A stretch of 64,000 nt of DNA from Leptotrichia sp. oral taxon 221 (GTDB lineage: Bacteria; Fusobacteriota; Fusobacteriia; Fusobacteriales; Leptotrichiaceae), in NCBI RefSeq assembly GCF_018128245.1, contig NZ_CP072378.1, positions 1,550,001-1,614,000 on the forward strand, in the 5' to 3' direction. Under the pieces are notes generated by a model that was not told the DNA's origin, searched no databases, and saw only the letters and a program-made list of their open reading frames with translations. Made by a program: the position numbers and the translations under genes. Below are positions 20,192 through 29,207 of the stretch, in pieces; position 1 is the stretch's first letter; the number at the start of each line of letters is the position of its first letter.

Positions 20192-20549
20192 CAACTTTTT
20201 TTATTTTTTTTTGAGGATGAATTATAAGAGTAGTAGAGGGGCTACGGAGGGGCTACGCTACCTAAAATATAACAAAAATTAGGTAAAATTAATTCTGTAA
20301 TTGATAAAAATAAAAAATATTCAAAAATGATATAAAAAAATATAGATTCAAACTATTATAAATAAAGGCGTAATGTACATTTAGAATTGCAGGCAACCGA
20401 CAGGCAACCGCCTTTTAAAAAAGCATGAGTAAGTGTTATTTAAGTGAAAGTATGAGGAAAAAGAAAAAAAATTATATTAAGAGATAAGAGAAGGAAAATA
20501 ACAAGAAAGCTAGTAAAGATAATACATTGAGTTGGTAATAATATAAAAA
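20192..20549. other. Non-coding region with short tandem repeats
   Basis: No supported gene. It holds two copies of AGGGGCTACG (20236-20260) and two copies of CAGGCAACCG (20390-20410). The second pair lies in the loop of a hairpin AAAGGCG (20364-20370) / CGCCTTT (20409-20415). The GGTTGCCTGT word of that loop also occurs at 16804 in the structured RNA candidate. Confidence 0.4.
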
Positions 20550-20578
20550 AAGACCTAGAGCCGTATACCCTAGGTCTT
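20550..20578. terminator. Strong hairpin before a small ORF
   Basis: Perfect 9-bp stem AAGACCTAG/CTAGGTCTT with an 11-nt loop. On the minus strand it is followed by seven T, the form of a rho-independent terminator, but no minus-strand gene lies just upstream. The loop word CCGTATA is complementary to TATACGG at 20632-20638, inside the small ORF that follows. Confidence 0.5.
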
Positions 20579-20589
20579 AAAAGGAGTTT

Positions 20590-20655
20590 ATGAAGAAAAA
20601 AGTTTTCACTTTTTCTATTGGTCAAGATTATTATACGGTATATCTATTAGAATAA
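20590..20655 (+). CDS. Possible 21-residue small protein or leader peptide
   Basis: ATG preceded by a good AAGGAG site at 4-nt spacing, then 21 codons (begins MKKKVFTFSIGQDYY) and TAA. It is basic at the start and aromatic-rich. No family is recognised, and a frame this short can arise by chance. The hairpin just upstream could regulate it. Confidence 0.3.
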   Translation: MKKKVFTFSIGQDYYTVYLLE

Positions 20656-21030
20656 ATTATTATTTTAGTATTTTTTATCTTTGTTAGTGAAAAAAGTTAA
20701 CGAAATTATAAAAATAAGATTAAAAATATAAAAAATTCTAGAAGATTTATTAGTTAAAGAAAAATTTTCAAAAATTTTTTAAAAAATGGTTCTCAAAAAA
20801 GAAAAAAAATGTTAAAATTATACGTTGAAGTTTTTATAAGGTAAATTTGATAAATTGATAGTTAATAAAGACTCAATTATTGTTAATTTCTTTGAAAAAT
20901 GTTGAAGATATAATGAGAATTTACAAAAGGTCTGTTTTATTTTCTTATCGAATTTTCAAATAAATCTAGTAAGTAAGATTTTCAATGTAAATGTAAATTA
21001 TGAAGTAAGAATAAAAAGAAAAGAGGGAAA
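20656..21030 (+). other. AT-rich region upstream of the carboxypeptidase gene
   Basis: No gene seen. It probably holds the promoter of the carboxypeptidase-murI-ruvA run, but no element matches the consensus well enough to call. Confidence 0.35.
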
Positions 21031-22230
21031 ATGAAAAAAAATAGAAAAAAAATATTTATAACAGCAATGTTTCTGGCAATGTCTGCGTTTTCATTCGCGG
21101 AAGGAGAGGATTATTCAGATTATAAAGCGTTATTAATTGGAGATGAGAATGGGAATATTATAAAAGAAGATAATGCAAATTCAGTTAGACCTTTGGCGTC
21201 AATAACAAAAGTTATGACATCGATTTTAACATTTGATAAATTGAAAAATGGGCAAATTTCATATGATGATCAGGTTACAGTTTCGAATAAGGCTTCTAAA
21301 ATACCTTATGGGATTCAATTAAAAGCAGGTAAACAGTACTCTGTAAGAGATTTATTAAAAGCAACAATCGTAAAATCTTCAAATTCAGCAGCATATGCAT
21401 TGGCTGAATATGTTGGGGGGGATGTGAATAGTTTTGTTGGACAAATGAACTCGAAAGCAAGACAATTTGGATTAAATTCGTTGAGATATTGTTCGCCTAA
21501 TGGGTTGCCACCTAGTTATACAGGTTCTTGTATGGATCAAGGAAATGCGAAAGATTTGTATAAATTAGCAACTATAACAGTAAAAGACTATAGTGAATTT
21601 TTGGATTTTTCTAAAAATTCAGTTGCGTATATTAGTAATGGAGATACAAAACTTACATCTACAAATACACTTTTAGGGAAAGTTACAGGATTAGATGGAT
21701 TGAAAACAGGATATCATGATGCAGCGGGATCAAATATTATTTTGACAGCTGATAGAGGCGGAGATAGAGTAATTGCTGTTATTTTGGGATCGAATAAATC
21801 TAAAGATAGAAATGCGATTGGAATGAGAGAAATTAATAACTATTACGCAAACGGATATGGAAGAAAAAATAATAACAATACCAATAAAAATGCAAATAAC
21901 AATACAAATAATAATACAAACAATCCAGAAAAGAAAAGTGGAATCCAAGACTTTTTGGGTTCTTTATTCGGAAATAATCACAAAGATGGACCTAGAAAAA
22001 TTAGAGTTGTAAGTAAAAGAGATGTTGTTGCCGTCGTTAAAATAGGAAATGAAAAATATAATTTATATCCGACACAAGATATTGAAATAACAGCTACAGA
22101 AAAACCTAATTTGACTTATAGTGTTACTTTACAAGATGGAGTAAATAGAGATAGTAGAGGAAAAGTTGTAGGGAAATACACTGCTACAGATGGGAAAATC
22201 GAAGTTAGTGGAGATTTAATAATGAGATAA
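21031..22230 (+). CDS. D-alanyl-D-alanine carboxypeptidase (peptidase S11, PBP5-like)
   Basis: Periplasmic enzyme that trims the terminal D-Ala from peptidoglycan stem peptides. The signal peptide (residues 1-23, ending SAFSFA) is followed by the three penicillin-binding motifs: SxxK in LASITKVM (near residue 53), SxN in SSNSAAYA (near 116) and KTG in GLKTGYHDAAG (near 228). The C-terminal domain begins after a low-complexity Asn/Thr linker (about residues 285-307) that probably spaces it from the catalytic domain. 399 residues. The murI and ruvA genes follow on the same strand. Confidence 0.94.
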   Translation: MKKNRKKIFITAMFLAMSAFSFAEGEDYSDYKALLIGDENGNIIKEDNANSVRPLASITKVMTSILTFDKLKNGQISYDDQVTVSNKASKIPYGIQLKAGKQYSVRDLLKATIVKSSNSAAYALAEYVGGDVNSFVGQMNSKARQFGLNSLRYCSPNGLPPSYTGSCMDQGNAKDLYKLATITVKDYSEFLDFSKNSVAYISNGDTKLTSTNTLLGKVTGLDGLKTGYHDAAGSNIILTADRGGDRVIAVILGSNKSKDRNAIGMREINNYYANGYGRKNNNNTNKNANNNTNNNTNNPEKKSGIQDFLGSLFGNNHKDGPRKIRVVSKRDVVAVVKIGNEKYNLYPTQDIEITATEKPNLTYSVTLQDGVNRDSRGKVVGKYTATDGKIEVSGDLIMR

Positions 22231-22257
22231 AATATTTTTAAAGAAAGGCAAAAAGAT

Positions 22258-23043
22258 ATGTCTATAGGAGTTTTTGATTCAGGAGTAGGTGGCTTAACAG
22301 TTTTAAAAGAAATTAGAAAAGTATTACCAAATGAGAAAATTTATTATTTAGGTGATACGGCTAGAGTTCCTTATGGTGAAAAGACAAAAGATTTAATAAT
22401 AAGATATTCAAAACAGATAGTGGAGTTTTTGCTTGAAAAAAAAGTGAGTGCAATAGTGGTGGCTTGTAATACAGCTACTTCTCTTGCATTAGATGAACTT
22501 AACGATACTTTTAAAACGCCAATTATAGGAGTGATTGATGCAGGAGTAAAAACAGCTTTATACACTACAAAAAATAAAAAAATTGGAGTTATCGGTACTA
22601 AAGCGACAATAAATTCTAAAAAATATGAAGAAGAAATAAAGAAAAAAGATAATGAGATAGAAGTTTTTTCAAAAGCGTGTCCGTTATTTGTTCCAGCTGT
22701 GGAAGAAGGAATTTTAGAAGGGAAATTAATGAACCAAATTGTGAAAACTTATTTAGATGAGTTTGATGGAAAAATAGATTCATTGATTTTAGGATGTACA
22801 CATTATCCATTGCTAAAAGATGTAATTTCTAAAATTTATCCTGAAATAAATATTGTCGATCCAGCGAAAGAAACTGCTTTAGATTTGGAAAAAATTCTAG
22901 AAGAAAATAATTTATTGGAAAATGACGCGGAAAAAGGTAATGAAGTGGAATATTATGTTACTGATGGAGAAGATAAATTTAAAGAAGTTGGAACAATGTT
23001 TTTAGGAAAAAATATAAAAAAGGTAAATTTGATTAAGTTGTAG
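22258..23043 (+). CDS. murI: Glutamate racemase
   Basis: Makes D-glutamate for peptidoglycan. The two catalytic cysteines are seen in VVACNTATS (near residue 72) and LGCTHYPLL (near 181). The N-terminal IGVFDSGVGGLTVLKEI and YLGDTARVPYGEK are family signatures. 261 residues is typical. It lies 27 nt after the carboxypeptidase and 10 nt before ruvA, so it is probably co-transcribed with both. Confidence 0.97.
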   Translation: MSIGVFDSGVGGLTVLKEIRKVLPNEKIYYLGDTARVPYGEKTKDLIIRYSKQIVEFLLEKKVSAIVVACNTATSLALDELNDTFKTPIIGVIDAGVKTALYTTKNKKIGVIGTKATINSKKYEEEIKKKDNEIEVFSKACPLFVPAVEEGILEGKLMNQIVKTYLDEFDGKIDSLILGCTHYPLLKDVISKIYPEINIVDPAKETALDLEKILEENNLLENDAEKGNEVEYYVTDGEDKFKEVGTMFLGKNIKKVNLIKL

Positions 23044-23053
23044 AAAGGCAAAA

Positions 23054-23707
23054 ATGTTTGAGTATATATTTGGAGAATTAAAAGTAAAAAAAGTAGATTA
23101 TATTGCATTGGATATCAATGGGTTAGCTTATAAAATATACATTTCTTTAAAAACTTTTGAAAAACTAGAAGAAATTGGACAAAAAGAAAAAGTTTACATT
23201 CATACAAATGTGAAAGAAGATGATATTTCATTTTATGGATTTAAGACTGAAAATGAGAGAGAATTATTTAAAGCATTGATAAGTATAAGTGGTGTAGGAC
23301 CTAAATTAGCAATTGCAATATTATCAACATTTAATACAAGAGAAGTAATTGATATCGTGACTGGCGATGAAGCTAAAATATTTACAAGAGTTCCTGGATT
23401 AGGAGTGAAAAAGGCACAAAAAATAATTTTAGATTTGAAAGATAAAGTTAAAAAATTAAATATAATTGAAATTGACAACGAAAATAGCAGTATTGCAAAT
23501 GGTAAATTAATAATTTCAACAACAGAATCTGTTAATAATACAAAATTAATTTTAATGAAGGAAGACTTGAAATTAGCATTGGAATCATTGGGTTATTTGA
23601 ATGCAGATGTTTCAAAATGGATTTCTGATGAGGAATTATCTGAAATTAATGATTTAGGAGAATCAATAAAAATTATTTTACAAAAAATACAAGAGAAAAA
23701 AAAATAA
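23054..23707 (+). CDS. ruvA: Holliday junction helicase subunit RuvA
   Basis: Binds four-way junctions and loads RuvB. The N-terminal OB fold (YIFGELKVKKVDYIALDING), the helix-hairpin-helix motifs (ISGVGPKLAIAIL and VPGLGVKKAQKIILDLKDK) and the C-terminal RuvB-binding helices (DLKLALESLGY) are present. 217 residues, slightly longer than the usual 190-205. No ruvB is adjacent. Confidence 0.95.
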   Translation: MFEYIFGELKVKKVDYIALDINGLAYKIYISLKTFEKLEEIGQKEKVYIHTNVKEDDISFYGFKTENERELFKALISISGVGPKLAIAILSTFNTREVIDIVTGDEAKIFTRVPGLGVKKAQKIILDLKDKVKKLNIIEIDNENSSIANGKLIISTTESVNNTKLILMKEDLKLALESLGYLNADVSKWISDEELSEINDLGESIKIILQKIQEKKK

Positions 23708-23728
23708 TAATCTCTTTAAATATTTTAA

Positions 23729-23776
23729 GGGGCTATCTCAAAATAATTAAAATTTTAAGACAGCCCCATATTTTTT
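23729..23776. terminator. Bidirectional terminator between ruvA and the acyl-CoA dehydrogenase gene
   Basis: Stem GGGGCTaTCT / AGAcAGCCCC with about 19 nt between the arms. T-rich sequence follows on the plus strand. It serves two convergent genes. Confidence 0.85.
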
Positions 23777-25226
23777 ACTCATTATATTCAAAATCTATTA
23801 TATCTTTTCTTATATCTCTCATCAAAAATTTTATCACATTATCTGATTCAGATTGAAGCAGAAGAAACAATCTTGCCAATATTTTTCCAACAAAAACTTT
23901 TTTAACTTGATCTATCTCATTTAGTGTATGATTTTTTAAGAATTTTATTAACTCATTGGATTCATTGATAATATTATTTATAAAAGTGTTCTCAAATTTC
24001 TTGAACCTTTTATCAGAAAGAAATCTTTCATAAATTGTGGAATTTTTATTTATTCGTATTCCATCTTTCTTTTCAGAAGTTGTAGCTCTAGAAAATTGAT
24101 CATAAATTTCTGCATAAAGCATATCATTTGGGCCTTCAAAAATTGTAAACGGTCTAAAATCAATAGCTACATTACTTATTGGATGTCCAGTTTCAAAACC
24201 TTTTGCTCCTAAAAGTTTTTGAGCGATTTGAGCTGCTTTATAAGTATATTCTGTAGCAAGTGTTTTTAGAATATTTGCTTCCATCAATTTATCGGCAACA
24301 GATTTTTCTGGTGAAATATTATTGCAAGTATAATTGTACATAATTTTTGATATTTCATACGTATTTTTTATTTCATTCAATTCATTTTGAACAAAATCTA
24401 TTTCTTTTCTAGCAAAGTTTATTATATTCTTTATAATAAACTCCATAATTCCATGCGTCATTCCTACTAGCTGTAAACGGCTTCTTATGAAAATATTTTG
24501 AAATTCTCTGAGACAATTTGCTTTGTTTTCTGAAAGTTTAATAATATTTTTTGCAGGAATATCGGCATCAATGTGATTTACTGCATATCTTACAGCTTTT
24601 AAACCTTCTGAATTTAAAACATCATAAGTTATATACTCTCTAGGAACTAATATCAAACTAATTATTTTAGAAATTTTTTCATTCTTTTTTTCTTTAGCGG
24701 CAACTAGTAAAAAATCACTTTGTGAGTTTCCTTGCCAATATTTATCAGCCTTAACATGAATTGTATTTTCATCTATATACTCATAATATGACTGCATTTC
24801 CTTTGCTATTGCAGATCCAGATGTGTTAGGCTCTGTAATTCCAAGACCTCCACCTTCTCCATTGAATATCATTTCTAGGCCCTTTTCAATTTGCTCTTGA
24901 TTTCCATATTCAACAAGTGGCTGTAATACCAAGGCTCCTTCAATTCCTGTTCTTAGTGTAATCGGAACACCATAATTTCCAGCTATTCTAAGTACTTCCT
25001 GAATTTCAAACTGATTATTTTTTCTTCCTCCAAATTTTTCTGGAAGAAATGGTAATAAAAGTCCACACTTTTTAATATTTTTCCACTTCTCCTCTGATAA
25101 ATATTTCATCAAATTTATTTTTTCTATATTTCCATTCGAAAAAACTTCATTAAATGCTTTTTTTATATTTGACAAAAATTCTTCTGTATTCATTTTTAAC
25201 AAATTTTCATTTATAAATTTATTCAT
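23775..25226 (-). CDS. Acyl-CoA dehydrogenase family protein
   Basis: FAD-dependent alpha,beta-desaturation of acyl thioesters is the family reaction. Visible signatures: GGGLGITEPNTSGSAI (FAD/substrate loop), DKYWQGNSQSDFLLVAA, LLGAKGFETGHPISN and IFEGPNDMLYAEIYDQF, which holds the catalytic-base region. 483 residues is longer than classic 380-residue enzymes, with an extra C-terminal helical tail of about 90 residues. It stands alone with no electron-transfer flavoprotein or thiolase nearby, so its electron acceptor and substrate are unknown. The SD is AGGAGG. A dyad at 25251-25286 lies in its promoter region. Confidence 0.85.
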   Translation of the reverse strand: MNKFINENLLKMNTEEFLSNIKKAFNEVFSNGNIEKINLMKYLSEEKWKNIKKCGLLLPFLPEKFGGRKNNQFEIQEVLRIAGNYGVPITLRTGIEGALVLQPLVEYGNQEQIEKGLEMIFNGEGGGLGITEPNTSGSAIAKEMQSYYEYIDENTIHVKADKYWQGNSQSDFLLVAAKEKKNEKISKIISLILVPREYITYDVLNSEGLKAVRYAVNHIDADIPAKNIIKLSENKANCLREFQNIFIRSRLQLVGMTHGIMEFIIKNIINFARKEIDFVQNELNEIKNTYEISKIMYNYTCNNISPEKSVADKLMEANILKTLATEYTYKAAQIAQKLLGAKGFETGHPISNVAIDFRPFTIFEGPNDMLYAEIYDQFSRATTSEKKDGIRINKNSTIYERFLSDKRFKKFENTFINNIINESNELIKFLKNHTLNEIDQVKKVFVGKILARLFLLLQSESDNVIKFLMRDIRKDIIDFEYNE

Positions 25227-25250
25227 ATTTTTCCTCCTATTAGTTCTTTA

Positions 25251-25286
25251 TAAACAAAATACTTTGATTATAAAATATTTTGTTTA
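25251..25286 (-). promoter_or_regulatory. Dyad upstream of the acyl-CoA dehydrogenase gene
   Basis: Perfect 11-bp arms TAAACAAAATA (25251-25261) and TATTTTGTTTA (25276-25286), 14 nt apart, 25-60 nt before the start codon. It suits a repressor operator or an activator site. The AAACAAAAT core matches the palindrome ahead of the Crp/Fnr gene. Confidence 0.5.
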
Positions 25287-25459
25287 TATAACATGTGTTA
25301 TTATAGCATAATAGAGAAAAAATAACAATTTATATAATATTATATCTTGTCAAAAATTTAAAAAATTTATAATTTTTTTGAAACACTTCTTGAAACATAG
25401 AAATTATCAAATAAATTTATTTTAAAATCAAATTCAGATTTTTAATTTATTTATTCTTA

Positions 25460-27265
25460 CTATTTCTCAATTTTTTCTAATTCTTCTTCCAATTTATCCA
25501 ACAAACTATCCAATTGTTTAGAAACTGCTTCAATAGTAGATTTTTCAGCTAAATCCACTCCTGCTTTCTTCAATTGATTCATCGGAAAATCACTACCACC
25601 TGAACTCAATAATTCAATATATTTTTTAAGTGCTTCTTTTCTCACATTTTCATCTTCATTTTTTATAACTTTATCATACAAAATTGCCGAAGATGCGAAA
25701 CAAGTTGCGTATTGATACACATAAAATGGTGAATTAAAGAAATGTGGTACCCTTGCCCAAAAAATATTCAATAATTCATCTTTTTCAATTCCATCGCCAT
25801 AATAAGCATCAAACAAATCTTCTGTTATCTTACTCAAAACGTCAGCTGTTATAGGTTGTCCTGTTTCTGCTAATTTATGTGCTTGATATTCATAATCAGC
25901 CAATAGTGCTTGAAAATAGAATGTTCCTGTAATATTTCCAATTTCTTGCTCTAATAAAGCGATTTTCTCGGCAGAATCACTCGTTTTTTCCAACATATAA
26001 TCTAGCAATAATCTCTCATTAAATGTCGATGCAACTTCTGCTACAAAAATTGTATAATCTGACATTGAAAATGGTTGATTTTCTTGGGAATAAAGCGTAT
26101 GTAATGTGTGTCCCAACTCATGTGCCAACGTAAACACACTATCCAGCGTCTTATTATAATTCAAAAGCATATATGGATGAACCCCGTAAACTCCTGCTGA
26201 ATAAGCTCCTGGTCTTTTTCCTTTTGTCTCAAATACATCTAACCAACCTTCAGATATCGCCTTTTCCATTTTAGAAACATAATCTGCCCCTAAAGGTTTA
26301 ACTGAATTCAAAACAATATTTTTCGCATCATTGTACTCATATTCCTTATCAAATTCAATTAAATTTATCGAACCATCATAATTGTGATATTCTTTCAATC
26401 CTAATACTTTCTTTCTCAAATTTATATATCTTTTCAATGGTGCAGTATTTTCTTTTGCAGTATTAATCAAATTCAAATAAATACTCTCAGGAATATTATC
26501 CTCTTCCAAAGCACTCAATAAAAATGAATCATATTTATAAGCCTTCGTTTTCGCAATATTTTTTTGCAAAATTGAATTATACACAGCCGCAATTGTATTT
26601 TTTCTTCTATTGTAAACACCATAATGACTTTCAAACATTAATTTTCTATCTTCTTGATTTCTATTCACATGAACTTGTTTTCCATAATTAGCAGCTGTTG
26701 CTTCGATTTTCTCTCCCGACGACAATTCTACTTCTGGCCATTGAACATCACTAACTGTAATTTCTGAATAAATTGTTCTTGGAGTTGAAAAATATGAGCT
26801 AAAATACGAAAGTAATTTACTTTTTTCCTCATCCAAAACATGACTTTGCAATCTAAATAAATTTTCCAATCCAAATCTATAATCTGAAAACTCCTCTTTT
26901 TGAATCCATTTTTCAATATTTTCTCTATTTTCGATTAATTCAGAATTAACCCACGAAAGCCCTGTCGATATTTCTGCAAACAAAAATTGTATCTTTTGTA
27001 AATTTTCTGTTGCCTCTTTATCCAACAAATTCAAATCTCGTGCCAATTGCGGATATCTATACAATTTATACGAAATTTTATCCAATTCCTCTTGCTTCTT
27101 CAAAAATTTCAATAAATTTTCTTCCTTCCCAAAATTCCCTTTATATCCAACCAACTCTTTCTCAATTTCCTTCATTTTCTCAAAATCTTCATTCCATTTT
27201 TCATAATTTTCATAAATATCATTCAAATTCCATTTATACTCTTTTGCAATATCTTTTCTTTCCAT
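25460..27265 (-). CDS. pepF: Oligoendopeptidase F (M3 family)
   Basis: Cytoplasmic zinc metallopeptidase that cuts short peptides. The zinc motif HELGH is in FTLAHELGHTLHTLYS (near residue 385), with the third ligand in the following helix (FVAEVASTFNERLLLDYML). 601 residues fits PepF. The ATG at 27265 is preceded by an in-frame TTG. No strong SD is close to either; the nearest AAAGGAG is about 45 nt upstream. Confidence 0.95.
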   Translation of the reverse strand: MERKDIAKEYKWNLNDIYENYEKWNEDFEKMKEIEKELVGYKGNFGKEENLLKFLKKQEELDKISYKLYRYPQLARDLNLLDKEATENLQKIQFLFAEISTGLSWVNSELIENRENIEKWIQKEEFSDYRFGLENLFRLQSHVLDEEKSKLLSYFSSYFSTPRTIYSEITVSDVQWPEVELSSGEKIEATAANYGKQVHVNRNQEDRKLMFESHYGVYNRRKNTIAAVYNSILQKNIAKTKAYKYDSFLLSALEEDNIPESIYLNLINTAKENTAPLKRYINLRKKVLGLKEYHNYDGSINLIEFDKEYEYNDAKNIVLNSVKPLGADYVSKMEKAISEGWLDVFETKGKRPGAYSAGVYGVHPYMLLNYNKTLDSVFTLAHELGHTLHTLYSQENQPFSMSDYTIFVAEVASTFNERLLLDYMLEKTSDSAEKIALLEQEIGNITGTFYFQALLADYEYQAHKLAETGQPITADVLSKITEDLFDAYYGDGIEKDELLNIFWARVPHFFNSPFYVYQYATCFASSAILYDKVIKNEDENVRKEALKKYIELLSSGGSDFPMNQLKKAGVDLAEKSTIEAVSKQLDSLLDKLEEELEKIEK

Positions 27266-27398
27266 CAATTTTTACAAAACTTTTCACAAATCTTTTGATT
27301 CTGTTATTCAGTTTTTCTCCTTTCCCATTTTTGCTATTTCATTTTTTATTCTTTTTATCATTTTTACTATTTTCACCATCAATATTTATTTGTTTTCA

Positions 27399-27584
27399 TT
27401 AATCTCTATCCGAAAATTTCACAATTAAAAAATATATAATCGCTAACGGAATAATCCATCCCGCCACAGACATAAACGCATAAAACGCCACCTTCAATAA
27501 CGCAATTATCGCAACAACTGCTACTGCAAATCCTATCGCTTTTAAAATCAATTCTAAATTACTTTTTGGTGTTACATCTTTCAT
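27399..27584 (-). CDS. Small hypothetical membrane protein
   Basis: 61 residues with two predicted membrane helices (about residues 17-36 and 38-55) and a charged C terminus ending KFSDRD. An AAAGGAG site lies 8 nt before the ATG, which supports translation. No family is recognised. It lies 123 nt downstream of the YlmH-like gene on the same strand. Confidence 0.65.
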   Translation of the reverse strand: MKDVTPKSNLELILKAIGFAVAVVAIIALLKVAFYAFMSVAGWIIPLAIIYFLIVKFSDRD

Positions 27585-27706
27585 ATTTCCTACTCCTTTT
27601 CTTGATTCTTAATCTTTATTTCCTATTAAAATATTCCAAATTTATCCAATCAAAATCATATTCCCCTCATCTTGATTCTATATTTTAACTCTCTGAGCTA
27701 CTTCTA

Positions 27707-28504
27707 CTAAATATATTTTTTCACCAACAATCTTTCCTTCCCCTTCTTCGTTTCTCCTTTGTCTGAAAATAACTTATACTTTCCAAATCCTCTAATCGTA
27801 ATTAAACTACCAATCTCAATCATTTTAGATTTATCCTTTTCCTCCGCATAATCAATCAAAACTTTTCCTCTTTCAATCGGCTCCACAACCTTATTTCTGG
27901 ATAAATTCGTTATCGCTGAAACAATACTATCAAGCCTCTTCGATGGCACTGTAATCAATTTATCATCATAATTATAGCTTGGTAACTCTTCAATTTTTTC
28001 AACTTCCACAATTTCAATTTCACACGGAGCTCTCCCGATCTGCTTCAACTCCACCAAAATTATATCCACAATCTTGCTAGAAACAGGAATATAACCAATC
28101 CCATTTTCAAGAATCAAATCTCCCATCAATTCCCGCTTTATATTAAGTCCCATCAAGCTTCCAAGAAAATCTTTATGCTGATATTCCTTAAATTTTGAAT
28201 TTATTGATATTTTTAACAATTTACATGGAAAATCCAAAAGCTCAGTATTTTCAACATCTTCAGTCATAAAGCTATCTGGCACAAACGCAATTTGTCTCCT
28301 ATCGCTATCCTCAAAAATTCCATTAGTAATTACATTTAATCCATTCATCTTCTTCTGAAATTTCTTCCAAAAATTTGGCGTATAAAATTCCTCAGTAAAA
28401 CTTATTATTTCATACTCACTAGCCATTTCATATGCATTAAAAATCTTACTTGCCAAATGCTCTGATTCTTTCGGAAATTGCTTCAAAAACATTTCTTTTT
28501 TCAT
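27707..28504 (-). CDS. YlmH-like S4-domain RNA-binding protein
   Basis: 265 residues. The C-terminal S4 domain is clear: SKRLDSIVSAITNLSRNKVV, IERGKVLIDY and GSLITIRGFGKYKLF. The central YlmH domain contains RRQIAFVPDSF, LMGLNIKRELMGDLI and GYIPVSSKIVDIILVEL. YlmH proteins bind large ribosomal subunits and have been linked to rescue of stalled nascent chains; a role in cell division was proposed earlier. The ATG at 28504 follows AAGGAGGGG; an in-frame GTG 18 nt upstream precedes that SD. Confidence 0.85.
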   Translation of the reverse strand: MKKEMFLKQFPKESEHLASKIFNAYEMASEYEIISFTEEFYTPNFWKKFQKKMNGLNVITNGIFEDSDRRQIAFVPDSFMTEDVENTELLDFPCKLLKISINSKFKEYQHKDFLGSLMGLNIKRELMGDLILENGIGYIPVSSKIVDIILVELKQIGRAPCEIEIVEVEKIEELPSYNYDDKLITVPSKRLDSIVSAITNLSRNKVVEPIERGKVLIDYAEEKDKSKMIEIGSLITIRGFGKYKLFSDKGETKKGKERLLVKKYI

Positions 28505-28561
28505 TTTCCCCTCCTTTTTCACATTTTTTATTTAATTAATTCCATCAAATTATAAATTCCA

Positions 28562-28969
28562 CTAAATTTCATTCACAACCTTCAAATTATCAAAATCAAC
28601 ATTTTTATCTTTTTCTTCATTCCTTCTAACTCGCTCAAATTCCTCATATTCCTTAATCAATTTCCCCAATTTCCCAATAACATAAGCTACCACTCCAATA
28701 TCATCTCCAAATCCTAAAACTGGTATAATGTCAGGCACAGCATCAAGTGTCGTAATCACATACACAATTGCTCCAACAATTTTCAACTTATCAGCCGTAG
28801 AAATCTCAAATTCTCCCTTCAAATTTGCTCTCATCATTCTAACCAACAAAGCAAATTTATTCCCAATTTCTCCTAAATTCCCTTTTAAATTATTTGCCTT
28901 TTTCAATTGTTCCAACGTAATTTTTGTTTTTTTATAACCTTCATAAAATTTTTTTGCCTTTCTTATCAT
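28562..28969 (-). CDS. DUF1232 (YkvA-like) protein
   Basis: 135 residues. The DUF1232 signature VYVITTLDAVPDIIPVLGFGDDIGVVAYVI is split here into VYVITTLDAVPDIIP and LGFGDDIGVVAYVI, around residues 72-103. This stretch forms a hydrophobic hairpin, so membrane association is likely. The function of the family is unknown. The SD is GGAGG. It lies 57 nt upstream of the YlmH-like gene on the same strand. Confidence 0.85.
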   Translation of the reverse strand: MIRKAKKFYEGYKKTKITLEQLKKANNLKGNLGEIGNKFALLVRMMRANLKGEFEISTADKLKIVGAIVYVITTLDAVPDIIPVLGFGDDIGVVAYVIGKLGKLIKEYEEFERVRRNEEKDKNVDFDNLKVVNEI

Positions 28970-29207
28970 CTCAAAACTCCTCCCAAAATATCATTTTCAA
29001 CATTTCCATAATCTTGAAATCAATCGTATTTTATCACATAAAATTCATTTTTTCTATATGAAAATCTTGTTAAAATGTAGTCAAAAATAAAAAATATACC
29101 TGTTTGTAAAGATTCTAATCACTCTACTAAACAAGCATATTTCCATATTTATATTTCAAAACAATTCTACAAAAATTTTATTTAACAAATCATTAATAAC
29201 TTTTCTA

